In this document: positions 1-11,064 of the stretch, piece by piece | Position numbering within the stretch: position 1 is the first letter of the stretch | Layout of the letters: each line of letters begins with the position of its first letter | Source of the DNA: Antedon mediterranea | Taxonomy: Eukaryota > Echinodermata > Crinoidea > Comatulida > Antedonidae | Direction of reading: 5' to 3' | NCBI RefSeq assembly: GCF_964355755.1 | Contig: NC_092673.1 | Coordinates: 32,373,648-32,437,647, forward strand | Length of the DNA: 64,000 bases | Translations under genes and position numbers: made by a program | Notes under the pieces: generated by a model | What the model saw: only the letters and a program-made list of their open reading frames with translations | Databases searched by the model: none | What the model was told of the DNA's origin: nothing

Positions 1-205
1 TGTATGAAATCTTTATTGGTTATCCGCAACGAAGTTGCAGGATAACCTCTTGTGATTGTACGAAATCATCATCATTGGTTATCCGCAACGAAGTTGCAGG
101 ATAACCTCTTGTGATTGTACGAAATCATCATCATTGGTTATCCGCAACGAAGTTGCAGGATAACCTCTTGTGATTGTACGAAATCATCATCATCATCATC
201 ATCAT
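1..205 (+). repeat. 59-bp minisatellite of element 5' ends plus (ATC)n
   Basis: Three copies with an exact 59-bp period begin at 16, 75 and 134. Each starts TTGGTTATCCGC and folds on itself (GGTTATCC with GGATAACC, GCAAC with GTTGC). They are followed by an ATC/ATCA microsatellite to about 208. The same 59-bp block occurs singly at 4814 and 6378, at the start of array units. It is therefore the 5' terminus of the element, serially duplicated here. The left edge is cut by the window. Confidence 0.85.
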
Positions 206-1739
206 CAACTTTTTATTCTTCTTCTTTCTTTCTGTATGATTTTTGTGTAACGCTTTTCTCTGAAACTTGCAAACATAACATTTTGTTAACTATGTTAACA
301 TTTTGACATTTATGTAACGTCGTCAAGCGAAGCTTTTCATGATGTTTACAATTGCGCAACGTGACGTACGCGCGATTTAACGATTTTCTCGTATTTAACA
401 TATGTCAAAAACCAAATAACATTTCAACTTGAAACTTTGCAAAAGTTTAATTTATATCATGCGCTAACTTTCTGTTGAAAAAAAATTGCGTGTTTTACAC
501 AAAGTTACGCGCGCACGCGCATTTAAAATTTCAAAATGCGCGAAATTAATTTATAATCAACTTTCTACGCGTTTCATGTCGTTTTAAGCATGTCAAAAAT
601 TCCCACGCGTGCGCACATTTTTACGTGTGCGGTGCGCACGTAGCATTGAAAACGTATTTTTTTCGCGTGATTTATGTTTTTCCAGCCTTTTCATGTAATT
701 TTACCAAATTTTTAACAATTTCGACTTAAAGATACGTCATACGAGCACGTCGAATTGGACAATTTGCGCGCGTTTTTTATGAAAAGGTTAAAAAATTCGT
801 TTAAAATATGCCTTTTTTTAAACAGTCGTAATTTCTAAACTAGACGGTCAACTTTTTGTGGATGGCATATTCTGGAAGTAGATGAGTTGTAGATATCGGA
901 TCAGGTATTAATATGGCTAACCGGACATTGTGACGTCATCGTATGGCCACGCGAATATAAAATTTAGGATTTTTGTATCTTTCGTCATAGGTCATCACAT
1001 TGAATAGAGCGCATCTCCACTTATCCGTTTTCCATTTTCACCCCGATTTTGATATTGTCTAGGTCAATCAACTATCTTTCGCATGAGTGAAAAATATTTT
1101 AATTTTTATGACGTCATCATGCCTAAAAATTGAAATCACGTGTGGCATCAATTTCATCTTTACAGTAAATTTTAATCTGTTATAGCTCGTAAGAATAAAA
1201 TGTGATAATCACGATTAAAACTTTTTCTGGAAGCTATTGGATTGTAGATACGAAATTATGTCAAAATGTTGCCAATCGGATGTTGTGACGTCATCATATG
1301 GCCAGTTAAATAAAAAAGGTCGTATTTTCATCTTTTGCGTCATAATTCATTACATTTAAAAGAGCGCGCATCAATATTTCACGTATTCAAATTTCTTCTA
1401 CACGCTAATACGTTGTTGCTGAGATAATTTCCTTTCGGAATTGCTACCTTCGCGTTTCATTTTAAAACCGTCAACATGTTAAAAATTGCAATAAATAGCG
1501 GGTCCCGTAATTTCACCTATTCTACACTGTATGTGATATGGATACAGATTATACTGTGTATACTATATATGAATTTAAACAATAAAATTCAGCAATAACA
1601 ACATATCATATTCTTCAGTTCAGGTCATAATGCCAACGTGAACACTTCCTTTTGTCCTCAACCATCCCCTTAATGTTAATGTTGCACCACTTGCGCGGCG
1701 GATAACCAAACTCGTCAAAGTGACGAGTTACATGTCTAG
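1..1739 (+). mobile_element. Array unit 1, non-autonomous Helitron2/Helentron-like element (left-truncated by window)
   Basis: First of five closely related head-to-tail units. It opens with the triplicated 59-bp 5' hairpin block and ends with GCGGATAACCAA, a 9-bp-stem hairpin (AACTCGTCA / TGACGAGTT) and CTAG at 1736-1739. The 12-base 5' sequence TTGGTTATCCGC is the exact reverse complement of the subterminal 3' GCGGATAACCAA. Such asymmetric inverted repeats plus a 3' hairpin are the hallmark of Helitron2/Helentron elements. No long ORF is present; short ORFs recur only because the units are copies. Family assignment is inference from termini. Confidence 0.7.
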
Positions 1740-3276
1740 TCTTTTTCTTAATCTTCTTTCTTTCTGTATGATTTTTGTGTAACGCTTTTCTCTAAAACTT
1801 GCAAACATAACATTTTGTTAACTATGTTAACATTTTGACATTTATGTAACGTCGTCAAGCGAAGCTTTTCATGATGTTTACAATCGCGCAACGTGACGTA
1901 CGCGCGATTTAACGATTTTCTCGTATTTAACATATGTCGAAAACCAAATAACATTTTAAAGTGAAACTTTGCAAAAGTTTAATTTATATCATGCGCTAAC
2001 CTTCTGTTGAAAAAAAATTGCGTGTTTTACACAAAGTTACGCGCGCACGCGCATTTAAAATTTCAAAATGCGCAAAATTAATTTCTAATCAACTTTCTAC
2101 GCGTTTCATGTCGGTTTAAGCATGTCAAAAATTCCCACGCATGCGCACAATTTTACGTGTGCGGAGCGCACGTAGCATTGAAAACGTATTTTTTTCGCGT
2201 GATTTATGTTTTTCCAGCCTTTTCTAGTAATTTTACCAAATTTTAAACAATTTTGACTTAAAGATACGTCATAAGAGCACGTCGAATTGGACAATTTGCG
2301 CGCGTTTTTTATGAAAACGTTAAAAAATTCGTTTAAAATATGCCTTTTTTAAAACAGTCGTAATTTCTAAACTAAACGGTCAACTTTTTGTGGATGGCAT
2401 TTTCTGGAAGTAAATGAGTTGTAGATATTGGATCAGGTATTAATATGGCTAACCGGACATTGTGATGTCATCGTATGGCCACGCAAATATAAAATTTAGG
2501 ATTTTGTATCTTTCGTCATAGCTCATCACATTGAATAGAGCGCATCTCCACTTATCCGTTTTCCATTTTCACCCTGATTTTGATATTGTCTAGGTCAATC
2601 AACTATCTTTCGCATGAGTTAAAAATATTTTAATTTTTTTTACGTCATCGTGCTTAAAAATTTAAATCACGTGTGGCATTAATTTCATCTTTACAGTAAA
2701 TTTTAATCTGTTATAGCTCGTAAGAATAAAATGTGATAATCACGATTAAAACTTTTTCTGGAAGCTATTGGACTGTAGATACGAAATTATGTAAAAATGT
2801 TGCCAATCGGATGTTGTGACGTCATCATATGGCCAGTTAAATAAAAAAGGTCGTATTTTCATCTTTTGCGTCATAATTCATTACATTTAAACGAGCGCGC
2901 ATCAATATTTCACGTATTCAAATTTCTTCTACATGCTAATACGTTTTTGCTGAGATAATTTCCTTTCGGAATTGCTACCTTCGCGTTTCATTTTAAAACC
3001 GTCAACATGTTAAAAATTGCAATAAATAGCGGGTCCCGTAATTTCACCTATTCTACACTGTATGTGATATGGATACAGATTATACTGTGTATACTACATA
3101 ATATATGAATTTAAACAATAAATTTCAGCAATAACAACATATCATATTCTTCAGTTCAGGTCATAATGCCAACGTGAACACTTCCTTTTGTCCTCAACCT
3201 ATCCCCTTAATGTTAATGTTGCACCACTTGCGCGGCGGATAACCAAACTCGTCAAAGTGACGAGTTACATGTCTAG
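1740..3276 (+). mobile_element. Array unit 2, 1537 bp
   Basis: The unit follows the CTAG of unit 1 directly and starts T-CTTTTTCTTAATC, lacking the 59-bp 5' hairpin block. It ends with the same inverted-repeat half, hairpin and CTAG (3273-3276). It is almost identical to unit 3 with the same 1537-bp length, so these two are the most recent duplicates. Internal landmarks are shared by all units: a GC-rich stretch of CGCG/GCGC, two blocks about 350 bp apart around TGACGTCATC-ATATGGCCA or close variants, and a GCGGGTCCCG block near the 3' end. Confidence 0.75.
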
Positions 3277-4813
3277 TCTTTTTCTTAATCTTCTTTCTTT
3301 CTGTATGATTTTTGTGTAACGCTTTTCTCTAAAACTTGCAAACATAACATTTTGTTAACTATGTTAACATTTTGACATTTATGTAACGTCGTCAAGCGAA
3401 GCTTTTCATGATGTTTACAATCGCGCAACGTGACGTACGCGCGATTTAACGATTTTCTCGTATTTAACATATGTCGAAAACCAAATAACATTTTAAAGTG
3501 AAACTTTGCAAAAGTTTAATTTATATCATGCGCTAACCTTCTGTTGAAAAAAAATTGCGTGTTTTACACAAAGTTACGCGCGCACGCGCATTTAAAATTT
3601 CAAAATGCGCAAAATTAATTTCTAATCAACTTTCTACGCGTTTCATGTCGGTTTAAGCATGTCAAAAATTCCCACGCATGCGCACATTTTTACGTGTGCG
3701 GAGCGCACGTAGCATTGAAAACGTATTTTTTTCGCGTGATTTATGTTTTTCCAGCCTTTTCTAGTAATTTTACCAAATTTTAAACAATTTTGACTTAAAG
3801 ATACGTCATACGAGCACGTCGAATTGGACAATTTGCGCGCGTTTTTTATGAAAACGTTAAAAAATTCGTTTAAAATATGCCTTTTTTAAAACAGTCGTAA
3901 TTTCTAAACTAAACGGTCAACTTTTTGTGGATGGCATTTTCTGGAAGTAGATGAGTTGTAGATATTGGATCAGGTATTAATATGGCTAACCGGACATTGT
4001 GATGTCATCGTATGGCCACGCAAATATAAAATTTAGGATTTTGTATCTTTCGTCACAGCTCATCACATTGAATAGAGCGCATCTCCACTTATCCGTTTTC
4101 CATTTTCACCCCGATTTTGATATTGTCTAGGTCAATCAACTATCTTTCGCATGAGTTAAAAATATTTTAATTTTTTTTACGTCATCGTGCTTAAAAATTT
4201 AAATCACGTGTGGCATTAATTTCATCTTTACAGTAAATTTTAATCTGTTATAGCTCGTAAGAATAAAATGTGATAATCACGATTAAAACTTTTTCTGGAA
4301 GCTATTGGACTGTAGATACGAAATTATGTAAAAATGTTGCCAATCGGATGTTGTGACGTCATCATATGGCCAGTTAAATAAAAAAGGTCGTATTTTCATC
4401 TTTTGCGTCATAATTCATTACATTTAAACGAGCGCGCATCAATATTTCACGTATTCAAATTTCTTCTACATGCTAATACGTTGTTGCTGAGATAATTTCC
4501 TTTCGGAATTGCTACCTTCGCGTTTCATTTTAAAACCGTCAACATGTTAAAAATTGCAATAAATAGCGGGTCCCGTAATTTCACCTATTCTACACTGTAT
4601 GTGATATGGATACAGATTATACTGTGTATACTACAGTATATATGAATTTAAACAATAAATTTCAGCAATAACAACAGATCATATTCTTCAGTTCAGGTCA
4701 TAATGCCAACGTGAACACTTCCTTTTGTCCTCAACCTATCCCCTTAATGTTAATGTTGCACCACTTGCGCGGCGGATAACCAAACTCGTCAAAGTGACGA
4801 GTTACATGTCTAG
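3277..4813 (+). mobile_element. Array unit 3, 1537 bp
   Basis: Near-identical to unit 2, differing by scattered substitutions and a few-base indel near the 3' end (about 4632). It ends in the hairpin plus CTAG at 4810-4813. The next base begins TTGGTTATCCGC of unit 4, so the junction is exactly 3' end to 5' end with no spacer. Confidence 0.75.
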
Positions 4814-6377
4814 TTGGTTATCCGCAACGAAGTTGCAGGATAACCTCTTGTGATTGTACGAAATCAACCTGTATGATTTTTGTGTAACGCTTTTCTCTAA
4901 AACTCGCAAACATAACATTTCGGTAACTATCTTAACATATTGAAATTTACGTAACGTCGTCAAGCGAAGCTTTTCATGACGTTTACAATTGCGCAACGTG
5001 ACTTACGCGCGATTTAACGATTTTGTCGTATTTAACATAGCTCGACAACCAAATAACATTTCAACTTGAAACTTTGCAAAAGTTTAATTTATATCATGCG
5101 CTAACTTTCTGTTGAAAAAAAATTGCGTGTTTTACACAAAGTTACGCGCGCACGCGCATTTAAAATTTCAAAATGCGCAAAATTAATTTATAATCAACTT
5201 TCTACGCGTTTCATGTCGTTTTAAGCATGTCAAAAATTCCCACGCGTGCGCACATTTTTACGTGTGCGGTGCGCACGTAGTATTGAAAACGTACTTTTTT
5301 CGCGTGATTTATATTTTTCCAGCCTTTTCTAGTAATTTTACTAAATTTTAAACAATTTCGACTTAAAGATACGTCATACGAGCACGTCGAATTGGACAAT
5401 TTGCGCGCGTTTTTTATGAAAAGGTTAAAAAATTCGTTCAAAATATGCCTTTTTTTAAACAGTCGTAATTTCTAAACTAGACGGTCAACTTTTTGTGGAT
5501 GGCATATTCTGGAAGTAGATGAGTTGTAGATATCGGATCAGGTATTAATATGGCTAACCGGACATTGTGACGTCATCGTATGGCCACGCGAATATAAAAT
5601 TTAGGATTTTTGTATCTTTCGTCATAGCTCATCACATTGAATAGAACGCATCTCCACTTATCCGTTTTCCATTTTCACCCCGATTTTGATTTTGTCTAGG
5701 TCAATCAAGTATCTTTCGCATGAGTTAAAAATATTTTAATTTTTTTGACGTCATCATGCCTAAAAATTTTAATCACGTGTGGCATCAATTTCATCTTTAC
5801 AGTAAATTTTAATCTGTTATAGCTCGTAAGAATAAAACTTGATAATCACGATTAAAACTTTTTCTGGAAGCTATTGGATTGTAGATACGAAATTATGTAA
5901 AAATGTTGCCAATCGGATGTTGTGACGTCATCATATGGCCAGTTAAATAAAAAAGGTCGTATTTTCATCTTTTGCGTCATAATTCATTACATTTAAAAGA
6001 GCGCGCATCAATATTTCACGTATTCAAATTTCTTCTACACGCTAATACGTTGTTGCTGAGATAATTTCCTTTCGGAATTGCTAACTTCGCGTTTCATTTT
6101 AAAACCGTCAACATGTTAAAAATTGTAATAAATAGCGGGTCCCGTAATTTCACCTATTCTACACTGTATGTGATATGGATACAGATTATACTGTGTATAC
6201 TATATATGAATTTAAATAATAAAATTCAGCAATAACAACAGATCATATTCTTCAGTTCAGTTCATAATGCCAACGTGAACACTTCCTTTTGTCCTCAACC
6301 TATCCCCTTAATGTTAATGTTGCACCACTTGCGCGGCGGATAACCAAACTCGTCAAAGTGACGAGTTACATGTCTAG
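4814..6377 (+). mobile_element. Array unit 4 with intact 5' end, 1564 bp
   Basis: Most complete unit. It begins TTGGTTATCCGC (4814-4825) followed by the 5' hairpin block, and ends GCGGATAACCAA (6336-6347), hairpin AACTCGTCA-AAG-TGACGAGTT (6347-6367) and CTAG (6374-6377). It is more diverged from units 2 and 3 than they are from each other. It has no coding capacity, so any mobility would depend on a Rep/helicase encoded elsewhere. Confidence 0.75.
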
Positions 6378-7984
6378 TTGGTTATCCGCAACGAAGTTGC
6401 AGGATAACCTCTTGTGATTGTACGAAATCATCAACATCTTTTTCTTAATCTTCTTTCTTTCTGTATGATTTTTGTGTAACGCTTTTCTCTAAAACTTGCA
6501 AACATAACATTTTGTTAACTATGTTAACATTTTGACATTTATGTAACGTCGTCAAGCGAAGCTTTTCATGATGTTTACAATTGCGCAACGTGACGTACGC
6601 GCGATTTAACGATTTTCTCGTATTTAACATATGTCGAAAACCAAATAACATTTTAAAGTGAAACTTTGCAAAAGTTTAATTTATATCATGCGCTAACTTT
6701 CTGTTGAAAAAAAATTGCGTGTTTTACACAAAGTTACGCGCGCACGCGCATTTAAAATTTCAAAATGCGCAAAATTAATTTATAATCAACTTTCTACGCG
6801 TTTCATGTCGTTTTAAGCATGTCAAAAATTCCCACGTGTGCGCACATTTTTACGTGTGCGGTGCGCACGTAGCATTGAAAACGTATTTTTTTCGCGTGAT
6901 TTATGTTTTTCCAGCCTTTTCTAGTAATTTTACCAAATTTTAAACAATTTCGACTTAAAGATACGTCATACGAGCACGTCGAATTGGACAATTTGCGCGC
7001 GTTTTTTATGAAAAGGTTAAAAAATTCGTTTAAAATATGCCTTTTTTTAAACAGTTGTAATTTCTAAACTAGACGGTCAACTTTTTGTGGATGACATATT
7101 CTGGAAGTAGATGAGTTGTAGGTATCGGATCAGGTATTAATATGGCTAACCGGACATTGTGACGTCATCGTATGGCCACGCGAATATAAAATTTAGGATT
7201 TTTGTATCTTTCGTCATAGCTCATCACATTGAATAGAGCGCATCTCCACTTATTCGTTTTCCATTTTCACCCCGATTTTGATATTGTCTAGGTCAATCAA
7301 CTATCTTTCGCATGAGTTAAAAATATTTTAATTTTTTTGACGTCATCATGCCTAAATATTTAAATCACGTGTGGCATCAATTTCATCTTTACAGTAAATT
7401 TTAATCTGTTATAGCTCGTAAGAATAAAATGTGATAATCACGATTAAAACTTTTTCTGGAAGCTATTGGATTGTAGATACGAAATTATGTAAAAATGTTG
7501 CCCATCGGATGTTGTGACGTCATCATATGGCCAGTTAAATAAAAAAGGTCGTATTTTCATCTTTTGCGTCATAATTCATTACATTTAAAAAAGCGCGCAT
7601 CAATATTTCACGTATTCAAATTTCTTCTACACGCTAATACGTTGTTGCTGAGATAATTTCCTTTCGGAATTGCTACCTTCGCGTTTCATTTTAAAACCGT
7701 CAACATGTTAAAAATTGCAATAAAAAGCGGGTCCCGTAATTTCACCTATTCTACACTGTATGTCACTGAGCTGTATGTGATATGGATACAGATTATACTG
7801 TGTATACTATATATGAATTTAAATAATAAAATTCAGCAATAACAACATATCATATTCTTCAGTTCAGGTCATAATGCCAACGTGAACACTTCCTTTTGTC
7901 CTCAACCTATCTCCTTAATGTTAATGTTGCACCACTTGCGCGGCGGATAACCAAACTCGTCAAAGTGACGAGTTACATGTCTAG
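6378..7984 (+). mobile_element. Array unit 5 with intact 5' end, 1607 bp
   Basis: Begins TTGGTTATCCGC at 6378, then an ATCATCAACA spacer leading into the TCTTTTTCTTAATC body. It ends with the hairpin and CTAG at 7981-7984. It has a small internal insertion near 7760 that duplicates CTGTATGT. It is the last unit of the first subfamily before the array switches to a diverged version. Confidence 0.75.
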
Positions 7985-9508
7985 TTCTTATTCTTATTAT
8001 TTATTTCTCTCTGTACAGATTTTGTGTAACAAATATCTCAAAAAGTTTAATGTTAATGATTACCAAAATTTTACAATGTCTTTCAAATACTGTAACTTAG
8101 TCCTAATAAGCTTTTCAGCGTGATCACTCATCCATGACGTCGCGTATACGCCATTTTGTGAAATCACATTGTCAATCATATCTCCATAATTCATTATCAC
8201 ATATTAATGAAATTCACTACACGTAAACTTCAGGTCAAAGGTAAAAGTATTAGCAAATAAAAAATTGCGTGTTTCAAGGTCATGCGCGTGAAATCGCGCA
8301 TTAAAATTTTAAAAAGCTCAAATTTAAGTTTTGATCAATTTAGAGCATGAAATAGGCCATTTGCGTGTTTCAAAAAATTACTGCGCAAAAACACATTTTT
8401 GCGCACGCGATTTTTAAAAAGGGTAAAAAATAAAATTTGATGTATATATCATATTCTACTCACAATCCTTAGTACATTCTCCGACTTTGAGTCCATTCCG
8501 ACTTAAAATAACGCTATACGAGCACGTTAAAAATGACAAAATGCGCACATTAATTGTACAAAAGTGCTAAAAATGGTAAAAAATAAGGCCTTTTTAAAAT
8601 GAACATAACTCTTCAGAATGGCAGGTGACCCCCAATTTTTTAAACTTATTATGGAAGCCAATAAGTTGTAGATATAAATATATATACATATTAGACGTAC
8701 AAAATGGTATGACGTCATGAAATGGCCACTTGAATTTAAAAATTAGTAATTTTTATCTTTTTGTGTTGGTTATCACATTCAATAGAGGGCATCTCCGTTA
8801 TTTGAGCCCGATTTTTGCAGATATTTTAGTATGTGCTTGCTCAATTAATTATCTTTCTCGTGAGTTGTCAACATTTTTATTGTGATGACGTCATCACGCG
8901 TAAAAACTTGAATAACCTAGGTCGTGTAATTTCAGCTACACCATACATTTGAATATATTATAGCTCCTCAGAATTAAAGGTGACCTTGAAGATTATAATT
9001 TATTATGAAAGCTGATGAAATGTAGATATGAATTCATATCAAAATTAAGCCTATCGGATGTTGTGATGTTATCATATGGCCAGTTGAAGTTAAAAAGTAG
9101 TTTTTAAATTTCTTTAGTCGAAGTTATACAAATTTCAAAGAGCGCGCATTGCGCTTCTACGTGTCAAATTCTCTTCCAATCCTTATATTTATTTGCTCAA
9201 TTCATTATCTTTCGAAATTGTCATCTTCGAGTTTATTTTGATAATTCCATCATACCAAAAAATTTGAACTTGATGTGTGTCCCATAATTTCACCTATGCT
9301 ACACTGTATATAGATATACAGTATATACTGTACATTGTATATGGCATATAATAGGCATAACTCAGCACTATAAGCGTATAATAGGATGGCATACATCAAC
9401 ATTTTCCTATCGTATGTTAACGTACGTACATGTTTAAAAAAAATTAATTTCATTAAAATGATAAAAATGATCACCTATAATTCGTCAAAGTGACGAATTA
9501 AATTCTAG
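7985..9508 (+). mobile_element. Array unit 6, diverged subfamily, 1524 bp
   Basis: Starts directly after the CTAG of unit 5. The body is collinear with units 1-5 but strongly diverged: TGACGTCAT...ATGGCCA blocks, GAGCGCGCAT, a stretch after CTACACTGTAT. The 3' hairpin is changed on both arms to AATTCGTCA / TGACGAATT, a compensatory change that keeps the stem, followed by CTAG at 9505-9508. The GGATAACC inverted-repeat half is absent. Confidence 0.65.
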
Positions 9509-11064
9509 TGAGAAATTGTTTTTGTAAAAAAAAAATGTTTCTTTGCAATTTCTTTCTGTACAGATTTTGTGTAACAAATATCTCAAAAAGTTTAATGGCA
9601 ACGACTACCAAAATTTCAGAATGTCTTTCAAATACTTCAACTTAGTCCTAATAAGCTTTTCAGCGTGATCACTTATCCGTGACGTCAATTATACGCCATT
9701 TTGTGAAATCACATTATCAATCATATCTCCTTAATTAATTATCACATATTAATGAAATTCACTACACGTAAACTTCAGGTAAAGGGTAAAAATATTAGCA
9801 AATAAAAACGCACGCGCACGTAGGGTAATGCGCGTGAAAACGCGTGTTAAAAATTTAAAAAGCTCAAAATTACGTTTTGATCAATTTAGAGCATGAATTA
9901 GGCCATTTGCGTGTTTTACAAAATTACTGCGCAAAAACATGTTTTTGCGCGTGCGTACATAGAAAGCGTAAAAAATAACAACTTTTTGTACAAATTGCAT
10001 TCTACTCATCTTCCTTGGTACATCCACCAAATTTGAGTCCATTTCGACTTAAAATAGTGCTATACGAGCCTGTTAAAAATGACAAAATGCGCACATTAAT
10101 TGTACAAAAGTGCTAAAAATGGTAAAAAGTAGGGCCTTTTTAAAATAAATATAACTCTTCAGAATGAAAGGTGACCCCCAATTTTTTAAACTTATTATGG
10201 AAGCCAATGAGTTGTATAAATAAATGTATATACACATTAGACGTACAAAATGGTATGACGTCATCATTTGGCCACATGAATTTTGAAAATAGGGGTTTTT
10301 CCCCTTTTGTCAAAGACCACCATATTCAACAGAGCGCAACTCGCTTATCTGTTATCGATTTTCTTTTAATTTTTAACACATTCTACCTCAACCAATTATG
10401 TTACTTATAAGTTGCCAATATTTTCTTTTGGATAACGTTATCATGTCTTAAAATTTAAATAACGGTGGTTACGTAATTTTACCTACAACGTATATTTGAA
10501 TACCTTACAGCTCTTCTGAATTAAAGTTGACCTCGATGTTTATAATTTAGTATGATAGCTGGTGAAATGTAGATATGAATTCATACAAAAATTAAGCCTA
10601 TCAGATGTTGTGACGTTATCATATGGCCAGTTGAAGTTAAAAAGTAGTTTTTTCATCTCTTTCGTAAAAGTTATACAATTTTTAAAGAGCGCGCACAGCC
10701 CTTCTACGTGCCAAATTTTCTTCCAATTGTTATATTTTATTGCTAAATTCATTATTTTTCAATATTGTTGTCCACAAGTTTTTTTTGATAATGTCATCAG
10801 TGCCAAAAACTTAGAACATGATGTGTGTCCGTAATTTCACCTATGCTACACTGTATATAGATATACACAGTACAGTATATACTGTACATATTGTATATGG
10901 CATATAATAGGCACAACTCAGCACTATAAGCGTATAATAGGATGGCATACATCAACATTTTCCGATTGTATGTTAACATACGTGCATGTTTCAAAAATAT
11001 GAATGTCACTAAAATGATAAAAATGATCACCTATAATTCGTCAAAGTGACGAATTAAATTCTAG
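9509..11064 (+). mobile_element. Array unit 7, diverged subfamily, 1556 bp
   Basis: Second copy of the diverged subfamily, parallel to unit 6 over its whole length, with the same AATTCGTCA / TGACGAATT hairpin and CTAG at 11061-11064. Non-repeated sequence follows at once, so the right edge of the array is a precise element 3' end. Confidence 0.65.

Noticed and set aside
213-6991. Recurrent minus-strand ORFs of 62-76 codons (MLNTRKSLNRAY-type and MSNSTCSYDV-type)
   Set aside because: They repeat only because the 1.5-kb units repeat; they have no domain, are interrupted in some units, and the sequence evolves like non-coding DNA.
1-11064. CRISPR-like interpretation of regularly repeated palindromes
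   Set aside because: Unit length (1.5 kb or 59 bp) and absence of unique spacers do not fit; spliced genes show the genome is eukaryotic.
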